From Synechococcus sp. MEDNS5 (GTDB lineage Bacteria; Cyanobacteriota; Cyanobacteriia; PCC-6307; Cyanobiaceae), in contig NZ_CP047952.1 in NCBI RefSeq assembly GCF_014279875.1, forward strand, positions 1,550,001 through 1,614,000: a DNA stretch of 64,000 nucleotides, given 5' to 3'. Positions 39,947 to 48,953 of the stretch are shown here, piece by piece. The notes under the pieces were generated by a model, which had not been told where the DNA came from, did not search any database, and saw nothing but the letters and a program-made list of their open reading frames with translations. Made by a program: the position numbers and the translations under genes. The first letter of the stretch is position 1, and every line of letters starts with the position of its first letter.

Positions 39947-42493
39947 CTAGCCCCTCTCAGCACCGGGAATCCGTTGCCAGTCGGTGTGCGTCGCCCACAG
40001 CCCCCAGATCGCCATCGCCCGCAGGTAGTGACACGCCCGGAAAGTGTTCACCGCTGTGATCGCCTCCGGCGTGCGGAACTGCAGACCACCGCCATACACC
40101 TGATGTACCACCGCTGAGCAGATCGCTTCTGCGGTTTGCCCTTCGCCCATCAAGCGGTAATAGCTGGCGATGCCGAAGTTGATGCCCGTCCACACCTCCA
40201 GCGGATGGGTGCCATTGGGATCCAAGGGCGTGCCATCCCGGCGCAGGCCATTGGCGACACCGAGGCTGCCGCCCTGGAACTTCTCAAAGCAGCTCTCCTT
40301 CACCGCATTGAGCGTGCTGCGGCTGTTGGCCTCACTCACCACCGGCTCCAGCCCCAGCAGGCGGGCATAGAAGTCCCCGCAGAGCTGATCGGCCATCACC
40401 ACCGGCGTGCCGCTCTCGGCATCGATGTCGTAGTACTCGCCATTCCAGAGCAAACGATCAAAGTTGATGCGCGACTGCTCAAGCCAGGCGCTGAAGGTGT
40501 GCTGATCGCTGCCCGTGTCCAGCCCCAGCTCCTGCTGCAGCCTTTGGGCCATGGCCAGAGCGGCTTCAAGCGCGGCGATCCACAACGCCCCGCAATAAGC
40601 ACTCACCCCCTTCAGAGGCCAGTCGTCGAATGTCTGGTCGGGAGCACCTCCGTTGTCGGGTAAGCCGTCGTTGTTGACATCAAAACGCTTCAGGTAGTGC
40701 AAGGCCTGCACTGCCGCAGGCCAGCAGTCAGCCAGAAACGTGAGGTCTTCGCCGGTGGGTGCGAGCTTGAAGGTGCGCCACACCTGCAGCACAAAATCAC
40801 TGGCGAGGTCTTTCCAGAGATTGCAATCCTGATACGCCGTGTAGTTGGTGGCATCAAAGGGCACCTCATTGGGAGCCCCCAGGTCATGCGGCGTGGCCCC
40901 CTCCACTTTGCGATCGGCTTCCACGCGGCCGCGCCCCTGGGTGAAATACCAACCGATCGGCCGCTGGGTGGCATCCGCCGCCGGGATCGCTCGAGCAAAA
41001 CTGCGCAACACGGCCTTGTCGAGTTCTGGCCAGAGCTGCAGCAAGGCAAAGGAGCCATACAGCCGCACATCCAAACTTTCATACCAGGCGTAGTCGAGAC
41101 ACTCGAGCACCCCGAAGCGACCGTGGGGATCCTTGCCCGATGCCGCGGTCCAGAGACTTCCGCCACTGGCCAGGTCGTAAAGCTCATTGAAAAGAGCCAT
41201 ACGCAACGCTTCCGGCAGCTCCTTGCGCGCCAGCACCGGTGCCTGCCAGGCATCGATCTGCTCACGCCAATGGCGCCAGTCGCGCAGCGCTTCCGTTGCC
41301 AACGCCGCAGCATTGCAACCATCGGCTCCAAAAAAGTCGGTGTAGCGGCGCAGATCACGCACACCAGTCGCGAAGGCGGTGACCGGCAGATCCCAGCTCA
41401 TCACAATCGGGATGTCGCGGGATTCCCCGGGAGCCAGGGTGAACGTGAGGGCGATCGCTGCACTGGCCTGCTCACCCGCACGGCTGGAGCGGTCGTTGTT
41501 GCTGTTGGGAATGCGGCCCTCCGCAGCGAACGGTTGCCAGAGCTCCTGGCCATCGCCCGTGGGGTCCCAGCGGCTGCAGCGCATTACTTCAACGCCCTCC
41601 AGCGTGTCCGGCACCGCCAGACACCACTGCCCCTGCCCCTCGCCGATGGGCTCACTGCGCTGGCCCTCCAGCACGATGCCGCGCACACCCTCTTGATCCA
41701 ACCAACGGTTGCGCTGTCCTTCGCCCTGGCCGATCGCCGGCGCGTAGTTGTGCTCAGGGCTGCCGTCGTCGCGGAAGTGCACCTCTGCCGAGGGGTCGGT
41801 GTTGAAAAACCATCCCACGGTGTTGCGCCAAGTCAGCAGCAACGACAGATCCAACGGTTGATCGGTGGGATTGCGCAGGGTCCAGCGGAACACGGCCACC
41901 GGATAACTGGTGCGTTGGTAGTCGCCTGGAAGGATTGGGCTGAAGGCCTCGCAGCTCACCTCGGCGTCGTACACGCCCTCATAACGGGTCCAGCTCAGGG
42001 GATAGCGGGCGGCATAGGTGCCGGTGCTGAGCTCAGGCGTGCTGGCGGGATACCAATCCCAGGCAGCCAGGGGCTCACCGCTGTTGGGGCGTGAGGCATC
42101 CGCCTCGGGCTTCACGGCCAAAGCGTGGGCCCGTTTGCTGCTGCCGTTGCTTTCGAACAGGGCGAATTGGCAGTCGGGGATCGTGCCATACCAGTGCTCT
42201 CCACCATCGAGGTGCCAGAGGTTGAAGTCACCGCGGGAGCTGCGGCCGATGCAGCCAGCACCAAAGCCCCCGAGGGGCATGCCGTGCCATGGGCCGTCAT
42301 CAAGATTGCTGGCGTAACGCACCGTGTAGGGCTGATCCCAGCCCAAACCGAACGGCCGGCTCCAACTGGCCTCAGGCGGCGTCCAGGCCTGCGGCCGGGA
42401 ACTGCGGCGCAGGAGCGAGCGCAGGGCAGACAGACCAAGGGGAGCCATGGGACGGCGGAAAGTCGCCCCAGATTGCCAGACATTGCCAGACAA
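39947..42493 (-). CDS. GH116-family beta-glucosidase (GBA2-type glucosylceramidase-like)
   Basis: The gene encodes 848 residues. The N-terminal beta-rich domain has PLGGFGAGCIGRSSRGDFNL, typical of GBA2/GH116 proteins. The C-terminal catalytic (alpha/alpha)6 part has GAPDQTFDDWPLKGVSAYCG, which by family knowledge contains the acid/base Asp, and WTAASGKDPHGRFGVLECLD. No signal peptide is evident, so a cytoplasmic enzyme acting on beta-glucosides such as glucosylglycerol-type solutes or glycolipids is possible; the substrate is not shown by the sequence. An internal Met at residue 16 is an alternative start. Confidence 0.9.
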   Translation of the reverse strand: MSGNVWQSGATFRRPMAPLGLSALRSLLRRSSRPQAWTPPEASWSRPFGLGWDQPYTVRYASNLDDGPWHGMPLGGFGAGCIGRSSRGDFNLWHLDGGEHWYGTIPDCQFALFESNGSSKRAHALAVKPEADASRPNSGEPLAAWDWYPASTPELSTGTYAARYPLSWTRYEGVYDAEVSCEAFSPILPGDYQRTSYPVAVFRWTLRNPTDQPLDLSLLLTWRNTVGWFFNTDPSAEVHFRDDGSPEHNYAPAIGQGEGQRNRWLDQEGVRGIVLEGQRSEPIGEGQGQWCLAVPDTLEGVEVMRCSRWDPTGDGQELWQPFAAEGRIPNSNNDRSSRAGEQASAAIALTFTLAPGESRDIPIVMSWDLPVTAFATGVRDLRRYTDFFGADGCNAAALATEALRDWRHWREQIDAWQAPVLARKELPEALRMALFNELYDLASGGSLWTAASGKDPHGRFGVLECLDYAWYESLDVRLYGSFALLQLWPELDKAVLRSFARAIPAADATQRPIGWYFTQGRGRVEADRKVEGATPHDLGAPNEVPFDATNYTAYQDCNLWKDLASDFVLQVWRTFKLAPTGEDLTFLADCWPAAVQALHYLKRFDVNNDGLPDNGGAPDQTFDDWPLKGVSAYCGALWIAALEAALAMAQRLQQELGLDTGSDQHTFSAWLEQSRINFDRLLWNGEYYDIDAESGTPVVMADQLCGDFYARLLGLEPVVSEANSRSTLNAVKESCFEKFQGGSLGVANGLRRDGTPLDPNGTHPLEVWTGINFGIASYYRLMGEGQTAEAICSAVVHQVYGGGLQFRTPEAITAVNTFRACHYLRAMAIWGLWATHTDWQRIPGAERG

Positions 42494-42534
42494 GCCAGGG
42501 GATGGCCAACTGCAGCCTCAAGACCGTGGCGGGC

Positions 42535-42810
42535 CTAGGCCTCAGAAGAATCCGACCGCTGCTCATCATCGAGCAGCGCGTCGAGGGTGACTGCCGTGCG
42601 CACCAGAGCCTGATACTTCTGAAACACCCGCTGGTTGCGCTCCAACCAGCGGGCCGCCACAACGGCACCTTCACCTGTTGCCGAGCCAGCCAGTCCTGCA
42701 GGCCCTTCTCCATCCATGAGCTCGAGGTCGTCCTCCCGGGCGATCAAGGCCAGCAGCAATTCATGCAGACGCTGACGGCGCGAAGGCTGCCGTGAATCAA
42801 TCCCAGTCAT
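42535..42810 (-). CDS. small helical hypothetical protein
   Basis: The gene encodes 91 residues from the ATG at 42810, inside the end of the upstream gene (14-base overlap); a frame to 42882 is less likely. The product has SRRQRLHELLLALIAREDDL and VAARWLERNQRVFQKYQALV, soluble and acidic at the end. Family not recognised. Part of a two-gene unit with 42797. Confidence 0.65.
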   Translation of the reverse strand: MTGIDSRQPSRRQRLHELLLALIAREDDLELMDGEGPAGLAGSATGEGAVVAARWLERNQRVFQKYQALVRTAVTLDALLDDEQRSDSSEA

Positions 42811-43162
42811 TACCGCATTGATTGCGCACATAATCCTCCCGCAGCTCGCGAAAATCCTTGGATTGGCGCGCCAGGAGCGCACTGGCCTCCTCAGCCTGCT
42901 GCGGATTTTCCCCTGAAGCCTGAGACGAAGCGATCAGCATGCGGTTGCGCGCCATCGAAGCGCCAAGCGTGTTCATCAACCGCTTGATCAGGCCGCAGTC
43001 ATCCACCGCTCGCGCTGGCGTCGGCACCAGCAAAGACAACACCACTGCAAGGGCAAAGGACTGGACCACAACCTTGTTGACGTCTGGGCGCCAACGTACC
43101 GCCGCCAGGCGCATTGATCCCACCTGTGCAGAACTGCTGCCATCAACAGGATCGATTGTCAT
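42797..43162 (-). CDS. small exported hypothetical protein
   Basis: The gene encodes 121 residues; an internal ATG at residue 17 would give the cleaner signal peptide (VVVQSFALAVVLSLLVPTPA then RAV). The mature part is helical: DCGLIKRLMNTLGASMARNR and RQSKDFRELREDYVRNQCGN, with two Cys that could form one disulfide. Family not recognised. Divergent from the secreted gene at 43208. Confidence 0.7.
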   Translation of the reverse strand: MTIDPVDGSSSAQVGSMRLAAVRWRPDVNKVVVQSFALAVVLSLLVPTPARAVDDCGLIKRLMNTLGASMARNRMLIASSQASGENPQQAEEASALLARQSKDFRELREDYVRNQCGNDWD

Positions 43163-43207
43163 GGTGACGTCATGGAGGCGTTAACACCTCCACCCCCCCC
43201 CACACCC

Positions 43208-43705
43208 ATGCCCAATCAGCGTCGCGCTGCGGTGCTGGCAGGCCTGACAGTCCTGCTTGGCAGTCTCAGCACCCCCGTGATGAAAGCCGAAGAGCTTTAC
43301 AGCCTGAACACCACCTGCAGAACCGGCGATCGATCCTTTAGCTGTCGCGTGCAGGCAGTCGACGTTGACGACAGCACCGAATATCGCCATCAGTTCGGCT
43401 CGCGCACCGTGAGCTATCGCGTGATCGAAGATCCCTACGTGCGCATTGAAGGCCGGGGAAGCAACGCCAAGCCCTGGATCTCGGTGAAGAACGCGTTGAT
43501 CAACTTCAAAACAGAGGAGTTGTGCTTTAACGATGAGGCCTTCTGCGTGAAGAACCCCTCGTTCCTGGCCGACGTTCTGATCAACAGCGGTGATGCCATA
43601 CAGGGCCGAACCCGAGTGGGCATGGCCTTCGGTCCCAACGGACGCGTGGCTGTGGCCTGTTTTGACAACGGTTGTGATCGCCTCAAGGAGGCCATCAAGC
43701 AATGA
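43208..43705 (+). CDS. exported Cys-containing hypothetical protein
   Basis: The gene encodes 165 residues from the ATG at 43208 (MPNQRRAAVLAGLTVLLGSL then STPVMKAE), which starts the signal peptide; an ATG at 43172 adds a Pro-rich tail. The mature part has YSLNTTCRTGDRSFSCRVQA, ELCFNDEAFCVKN and ACFDNGCDRL, six Cys, likely three disulfides. Its stop overlaps the next start (ATGA), so they work together. Family not recognised. Confidence 0.75.
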   Translation: MPNQRRAAVLAGLTVLLGSLSTPVMKAEELYSLNTTCRTGDRSFSCRVQAVDVDDSTEYRHQFGSRTVSYRVIEDPYVRIEGRGSNAKPWISVKNALINFKTEELCFNDEAFCVKNPSFLADVLINSGDAIQGRTRVGMAFGPNGRVAVACFDNGCDRLKEAIKQ

Positions 43706-44550
43706 CACCCCCCATCAAGAACCGCTGCACACGACGGATCGCAGGATGCCTCGGCCTGCTCCTCTCCCTGCAGCCCGCGGCCAGCCTGGCCGCTCTCTCC
43801 AGCCACGACACCATCCGCCAGGAATCCTCGCAGGAACAGCTCCTGGCCCAGCGCCGCGGCGGTGGATCCCGAGGCGGTGGTTCCAGAGGCGGTGGATCAC
43901 GCAGCAGCGGTCGAACGGGCTTCAGCTCTTACAGCGGCAGTCGTCAGACCACCCGTCAAACCACCCGCGGCAACCGCCAAAACACTCGTCAGGGCAACCG
44001 CGATAACCGCCAGACCACTCGCGGCAGCAACATCGATGCCCGCCAGCAGGGTCGGACGGACCGCACCAGCAGCCGCCAGAACAACCGCACGGATCGCGTC
44101 GATACAAGGGCCGATACCCGCCGTGATGTGGTCAACAACTGGGATCGCTATGGCAATGGTTGGTACAGCAACAACAATTGGACCAGCAGCCGACCCTGGA
44201 GTTATGGATGGTACGGAAGCTCCTACTACAACAACTGGGGGTGGTACCCCGGTCAGGCTGCAGCGTGGGGCCTGGCTGGCCTGGCCACCTTTGGCGTGAT
44301 CAACAGCCTCGTGACATCAGCGCAAAGCAATGAGGTGAGCTACATCGAAGTTCCCGACTCCGACTATTACCTCTATTACCCAAGCGTGACCGCTACGGGC
44401 GATGTGGTGACCTTTGAGGTGAATGACGGGAGAAGCACGCTGCGCTTCAGTGCCGACTGCCGCCAGGGGACATTCAACGGCGCCTCACCTCGTGATGCCC
44501 ATGAAGCACAACTGCTGAACGCCGCGTGCCAAGTGGCCTTTGGTCAATAA
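43702..44550 (+). CDS. exported repeat-rich protein (GGGSR and RQTTR repeats)
   Basis: The gene encodes 282 residues. Signal peptide (RRIAGCLGLLLSLQPAASLA); then GGGSRGGGSRGGGSRSSGR, then about 70 residues of Arg/Gln/Asn/Thr repeats (RQTTRQTTRGNRQNTRQGNR). A Tyr/Trp/Asn-rich block follows (WYSNNNWTSSRPWSYGWYGS), then a hydrophobic segment AAWGLAGLATFGVINSLV and a C-terminal domain with YIEVPDSDYYLYYPS. The basic disordered section suggests binding to polysaccharide, nucleic acid or cell wall; not proven. Coupled by ATGA to the preceding gene. Confidence 0.75.
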   Translation: MTPPIKNRCTRRIAGCLGLLLSLQPAASLAALSSHDTIRQESSQEQLLAQRRGGGSRGGGSRGGGSRSSGRTGFSSYSGSRQTTRQTTRGNRQNTRQGNRDNRQTTRGSNIDARQQGRTDRTSSRQNNRTDRVDTRADTRRDVVNNWDRYGNGWYSNNNWTSSRPWSYGWYGSSYYNNWGWYPGQAAAWGLAGLATFGVINSLVTSAQSNEVSYIEVPDSDYYLYYPSVTATGDVVTFEVNDGRSTLRFSADCRQGTFNGASPRDAHEAQLLNAACQVAFGQ

Positions 44551-44554
44551 CTGT

Positions 44555-45640
44555 TCAGGAATGCGGCGGTTGTTGGGCGATCAGCTCCTGCAACCGCTGC
44601 TCCGCCGCGGGATTCAACTGCACGGGGGAGGGGCGATAGTTCACCGCCTGGGCCACTCGCGCCTGAATTGAAGATCGGGCCTGCTGCCAGCCAGCGATTC
44701 CAAGGTCTCGATAAATCCTCTCAACGGTTGTGATGGGTGATGCCATCAGATCGGTGTAGGCCACCTCCACCAACTGCCCAGGAGGGATCTGCGCGCGGGA
44801 CGCCTCAAAGGCGGCCATCAGCTCGGCGTGGGCGGCCACGGTTTCCTCAACCTGTTGCACCTGATCAGGCACAGCCTGAAACCCCATCAGCCCCCCCAAG
44901 CGCTGCTTCACCTGCACCAGGGAGCGAATCGACGCGATTGGATCGCGCTTGAGCAACACAAAACGAGCATTGGGATACAACTGCAAGAGCAAGGGAACAC
45001 GCGCTGTATGGGCTGAATTTTTAATCACGAGATGGGTCTTCCCAGCCCCGTCATGCAGCCAGGTGAGCTTGGTGAACCGCGCAAGCTCACGCTTGAAGGC
45101 TGCCGTGGAGGCCAGCACATAACGGCGAAAACACCTGGGGTAACAACGTGGGAACGCCACTCCGGCCATGTTGGTGTCCAACGTGAGTCGGACCAAACCG
45201 AGTTCGTCCTCCTGTGGATCCAGCGCCGACCAAGGCACCGCATCGATTGGACGATGCACGCTCATGACCCGATTCAAGAAGCCCACGATCAAAGGCTTCA
45301 AAAGGAGGGCCACCTGCGGAGCCACAGTGAACGCATTCCTCGCCGTGGCCGCAGCCGGATCCGACGCCAGCAGCTGATGCAGGTAGGTGGTACCACTGCG
45401 CCAATGTCCGATCACAACAACAGGATCATTCGGAGGCTGAATCTGCGCTAATCGCCTGGCATACAGTGCAGCCTGGAGCCATGCCAAAGGCTCGAGCACC
45501 AATCCAGAGAGAACGGGGATCACACCATTCAACCCACAACGCCAGTGGGGCTCATAGAGACGGAGCGCCTGGATCAGGACCGAAGGCCTGATGCATCCCC
45601 CGGCAACAAGCTGATCGGAACAACGCTGGAAAGGGTGCAT
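44555..45640 (-). CDS. sulfotransferase family protein
   Basis: The gene encodes 361 residues. The PAPS 5'-phosphosulfate loop is VVVIGHWRSGTTYLHQLLAS (about 74-93), and the 3'-phosphate site is RFVLLKRDPIASIRSLVQVK. Such enzymes move sulfate from PAPS to hydroxyls of sugars, lipids or proteins; the acceptor is unknown. An N-terminal hydrophobic part may bind a membrane. It diverges from the AraC gene at 45719 across 78 bases that contain TTGACA (45654) and ATTATGCATAAAT. Confidence 0.85.
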   Translation of the reverse strand: MHPFQRCSDQLVAGGCIRPSVLIQALRLYEPHWRCGLNGVIPVLSGLVLEPLAWLQAALYARRLAQIQPPNDPVVVIGHWRSGTTYLHQLLASDPAAATARNAFTVAPQVALLLKPLIVGFLNRVMSVHRPIDAVPWSALDPQEDELGLVRLTLDTNMAGVAFPRCYPRCFRRYVLASTAAFKRELARFTKLTWLHDGAGKTHLVIKNSAHTARVPLLLQLYPNARFVLLKRDPIASIRSLVQVKQRLGGLMGFQAVPDQVQQVEETVAAHAELMAAFEASRAQIPPGQLVEVAYTDLMASPITTVERIYRDLGIAGWQQARSSIQARVAQAVNYRPSPVQLNPAAEQRLQELIAQQPPHS

Positions 45641-45718
45641 TCAAAAAATTGACACTCCAGCCGGAGAGCAGGCTTAAAAGTAGATAAATTATGCATAAAT
45701 CTAACAAACGGCGAGCAA

Positions 45719-46726
45719 ATGAGCCGTAAGGGACAGATCGCGAAGGCCATAGGCTTCCCGCGACATCAATCGTTTGCCTGGTCTGCCTCCTTCCGATCAG
45801 CAAGCGAACTGGCCTCCCACTTGAAGCGCCTCGGCAAAGCCTATGAGGCAATTCAACTGAGCCAAGGGCGATTAGCGGGCCGAATCAGTTGCACCAATTT
45901 CAATTCGATCACCATTCTTGAAATCAGCAGCAATCAATGCTTGCTGCTGAATGGAGATCGCGGGCCCGATTTCATGAGCTTCTGCCTGGAATCATCAGGA
46001 GTGGCCGACGACCACAAAACACATGCCGTAGCCGTACCCAAATACTCAATTAACGGATTCAAAGCAAACCTAAAGGAGTCACATTTTCAACTTACAGCAA
46101 ATTCAACAACTTATTTCGTAATCACGTCAGCCAACAGAATCAATTCCATTCTAAAGCAATGCGATGCAGAACAACTAAGAGAACAATTCCTACTTTGCAA
46201 CAGTGCTCAAATCGGCCCAAGCCAACATCATAAACTCAAAATCTTGCTTCAGCAGTCAATCAACAATACAGCATCAAATCTATCCAATCCACAACAAACC
46301 GGAAATTCAATAATCAGCCATTTTCTTGACTCACTTGCGAGCACAAAAGATACTAACTATCATCCACTTGCACTAACTCAACGCCAATTACTTGTTAAAA
46401 ATTTCATCCAACTTGGATTTGATCGTGGAAATGAAAACCTAAGACTAGACGACATCAGCAAACAACTTTTTTGCTCAAGACGTACTCTAATCCAAGGCAC
46501 AAAAGACACCTTCGACATGGGTCCAATGGAGCTCTTCAAAACCATCCGCCTCGAACAAGCGAATTGGATGCTGCGCAACAAAGAAGCAAGAGCCGAGGCT
46601 TCACTTCAGAGCGTTTCAGATATCGCTAAACATTTTAATTTTTATAGTCGCGGACATTTCGCCAGGGCCTATCAAAATCTCTTCCATGAAAACCCTAGGC
46701 AAACATTGCAAGAGAATGCAACTTGA
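45719..46726 (+). CDS. AraC-family transcription regulator
   Basis: The gene encodes 335 residues. The C-terminal 100 hold two helix-turn-helix motifs of the AraC type: LRLDDISKQLFCSRRTLIQG and SVSDIAKHFNFYSRGHFARA, followed by the conserved YQNLFHENPRQTL end. The N-terminal 230 residues are a ligand-sensing type domain (SFRSASELASHLKRLGKAYE) without metal motifs. From about 46,020 to 46,700 the gene is AT-rich, unlike its neighbours, a sign of transfer. It ends exactly at the stop of the convergent barrel gene. It may control the sulfotransferase or the barrels around it. Confidence 0.88.
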   Translation: MSRKGQIAKAIGFPRHQSFAWSASFRSASELASHLKRLGKAYEAIQLSQGRLAGRISCTNFNSITILEISSNQCLLLNGDRGPDFMSFCLESSGVADDHKTHAVAVPKYSINGFKANLKESHFQLTANSTTYFVITSANRINSILKQCDAEQLREQFLLCNSAQIGPSQHHKLKILLQQSINNTASNLSNPQQTGNSIISHFLDSLASTKDTNYHPLALTQRQLLVKNFIQLGFDRGNENLRLDDISKQLFCSRRTLIQGTKDTFDMGPMELFKTIRLEQANWMLRNKEARAEASLQSVSDIAKHFNFYSRGHFARAYQNLFHENPRQTLQENAT

Positions 46727-47773
46727 TCACCCTCCCGCTGGGAAAAGGAATTGAACCTGAGCGCGGAATGTCCAATCTCCAATGAGAGTTTGTCCAGCTA
46801 CCTCAGGCTTGACTGCATTGTAATAGGCACTCAGCGATGCATTCACAGGTTGCGTCCCTAAAACGAAAACACGACCAACACCAGCCCCGACCGGAACAGT
46901 CCAACCTTTGTTTTCAGCTTGATTCCAGTTGGCAGTAATGATGGGAGAGCTGGTGAGGTACCAACCCTTCGGTAGGTTGTAATTCAGAAAAGGTTGAATC
47001 AACATCTTATTCACATCGCGACCAGCTTCTCCTGAAAACGACCAAATATTATTGATCAAACCACCGGCAACAATTGGCCCCTTTGTATAAACAAGAACAC
47101 CTGTCGGCCCCGCACTCCAACGCTTCGAGCTAAGGCGATTGTCAGTTGCCGATGGAATCACCATCGTTGGCCCAACGCCAACGGTGAAATTACCCTTCAG
47201 GGTTGGCACGAAGAAGACAGAGGGATTGATATCCCCCAATGACTGAATGGATGTACCCCGAGCCCATGGCTGAGAGATGAAGGGAACAATCGTGCGTGTC
47301 ACCAGCGTCAACCCCTCACTCACCTTGAAGGGAATGACAGGCTGCACATTGACAACATTTTGCGTTTGATTCGCCTTGAAGTTGGTGCGATAGGGGGGAA
47401 GAGAAGGATCAGGAGATGGGATTGTGACATTTGGAGCCCACTGGGTTGAAGGCGTGGAATTCCATTGAATCGGAAGACTGATCAAGCTCGCAATTGGATT
47501 CTGCGCTGCCTTGGCGAGAGACCCTTCTTCCTTCGCCTTCGATTCTCCAGGCGTCACAGAGACAGGCTCATTTCCTGTACCAGACTGAGACTGATCCGCA
47601 CCATTCTGAGCAATGGTTGCTTCGGTCAGAAGCAGGGGAGTGAAATCAAAATCCGCCGGATCGGCGACGAGAGGCTGGTCAGTGACCTGTGCGCTGACAG
47701 AAGGACCCAGCAACGCTCCTGCCACGAGCCAGCAGAGAGGCGAGAACGCCAAAACCTTCAATGCCGCCATCAC
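46727..47773 (-). CDS. outer-membrane beta-barrel (MetA/phenol-degradation-type transporter-like)
   Basis: The gene encodes 348 residues with a signal peptide (LAFSPLCWLVAGALLGPSVS then AQ), a 75-residue polar linker, and a barrel-like domain with alternating hydrophobic strands: ISLPIQWNSTPSTQWAPN, VVNVQPVIPFKVSEGLTLVT, FTVGVGPTMVIPS and WTFRAQVQFLFPAGG at the C-terminus. The FTVGVGP and SLGDINPSVFFVP segments are typical of this barrel family, often labelled neuromedin-U by error. It probably lets small hydrophobic compounds cross the outer membrane. Confidence 0.75.
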   Translation of the reverse strand: MMAALKVLAFSPLCWLVAGALLGPSVSAQVTDQPLVADPADFDFTPLLLTEATIAQNGADQSQSGTGNEPVSVTPGESKAKEEGSLAKAAQNPIASLISLPIQWNSTPSTQWAPNVTIPSPDPSLPPYRTNFKANQTQNVVNVQPVIPFKVSEGLTLVTRTIVPFISQPWARGTSIQSLGDINPSVFFVPTLKGNFTVGVGPTMVIPSATDNRLSSKRWSAGPTGVLVYTKGPIVAGGLINNIWSFSGEAGRDVNKMLIQPFLNYNLPKGWYLTSSPIITANWNQAENKGWTVPVGAGVGRVFVLGTQPVNASLSAYYNAVKPEVAGQTLIGDWTFRAQVQFLFPAGG

Positions 47774-47915
47774 GATCGTTTTGTAAGTACGGCGAGTTCT
47801 AGATCAATGGCCTCAAGGAATGGGTCGTACAGCACCATAGTCTGCACAAACGGGATCACCGGAGCAGGCCGCTCTTGCCAGGAATCCCTAAGTTAAGACC
47901 TGTAATTTTGAGTTG

Positions 47916-48953
47916 ATGCGCAGATTCATACTTCCTCTAATTGCATTGATTGCAATCCCTGAATTGCGCGCTGCTGCTGAGCCCATGCCAGCGCCAATGC
48001 CCTCACCAACGCAAGAGTCGGAGATCGGCTCGATGCCCATGGCGCCATTGGTCCTGAGCCAGAGCATCGACGAGGAGAGCGGTGAAGAGAGCGATGAAGA
48101 GCAGAATCTTGAAGATGCTTGGCGGGTGTATCTCGATCTCTACGCCTTCTTGGTGCCCACCACCTACACAACCACAGAGGTGAATGGCAACAGAACGAAC
48201 TCAGCGCTTCCACTGTCGGATGTCATCAACACACTGGATGAGGCACTCACCTTTAAAGCCCAGGTGGAGTACGGCCGCATCGGATTCATGGCCGGTGTGT
48301 ACCACGGCAGCCTGTCAGACAGCCAATCTGCTTCCTTCTACAACGAAACCAGCAACCCCTTACGCAACCGACTGGATCTTCCGAGTCGCCTTCGAAAACG
48401 CACTCTGCGCGTCGAAGGCGATCTGGATTTGGAGGTTGATGCCAATCAAACAGTCGTCGATCTGGCCTTCCGGTACCGGGGAGGAGCGATTCAAAAACCA
48501 CGAATGGAGAAAGGCAGCAGCAGTTTCATTGGCCTGGTGGGAGCCCGAATCATCGATGCCAACATTCGCACCAACTTCACGCTGAACAACGAATCAACCC
48601 TCTCCGTAGAGGGACGACGCGTCAACAGAGAGCTAACCCGTGAGCTGAAGAAATCCTCAAGTGAAAGTTACGGCAACACCTGGGCGCAACCACTGATTGG
48701 TGTCTTTGGCACCTATGCCATCAGTGAAGACTGGCAAGCCTTTGCCTACCTCGATGCAGGCGGATTCGGTCTGAGCGGAGAGCAGGATCTGAGTGGAACC
48801 GCCCAGGCAGGCATTGCCTATGCCCTGGGGAACTCAGCTCAGATCTCTCTTTCCTACAAGTATTTCGGCCTCGATTACGCCGGAGGCGGTGGCAACTCCT
48901 ACAGCGTTGATCAAAGCGGCGTGAACCTAGGCCTGCGCTGGCTATTTGATTGA
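47916..48953 (+). CDS. outer-membrane beta-barrel protein
   Basis: The gene encodes 345 residues from the ATG at 47916 (a TTG directly before is less likely). Signal peptide MRRFILPLIALIAIPELRAA, an acidic linker (DEESGEESDEEQNLED), then a barrel with strands such as VYLDLYAFLVPTTYTTTEV, FKAQVEYGRIGFMAGVYHGS, IGVFGTYAISEDWQAFAYLD and ISLSYKYFGLDYAG. The C-terminal Phe before the last Asp (LRWLFD) resembles a barrel assembly signal. Its 3' end overlaps the convergent amine oxidase gene by 12 bases. Confidence 0.75.
   Translation: MRRFILPLIALIAIPELRAAAEPMPAPMPSPTQESEIGSMPMAPLVLSQSIDEESGEESDEEQNLEDAWRVYLDLYAFLVPTTYTTTEVNGNRTNSALPLSDVINTLDEALTFKAQVEYGRIGFMAGVYHGSLSDSQSASFYNETSNPLRNRLDLPSRLRKRTLRVEGDLDLEVDANQTVVDLAFRYRGGAIQKPRMEKGSSSFIGLVGARIIDANIRTNFTLNNESTLSVEGRRVNRELTRELKKSSSESYGNTWAQPLIGVFGTYAISEDWQAFAYLDAGGFGLSGEQDLSGTAQAGIAYALGNSAQISLSYKYFGLDYAGGGGNSYSVDQSGVNLGLRWLFD

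Noticed and set aside
40697-42094. 465-codon plus-strand frame
   Set aside because: It is the antisense shadow of the GH116 gene, whose frame carries clear family motifs.
45648-45690. TTGACA plus TTAAAA as a firm sigma-70 promoter for the sulfotransferase or AraC gene
   Set aside because: The -10-like part and spacing are poor and the direction cannot be settled, so it is mentioned only in the gene entries.
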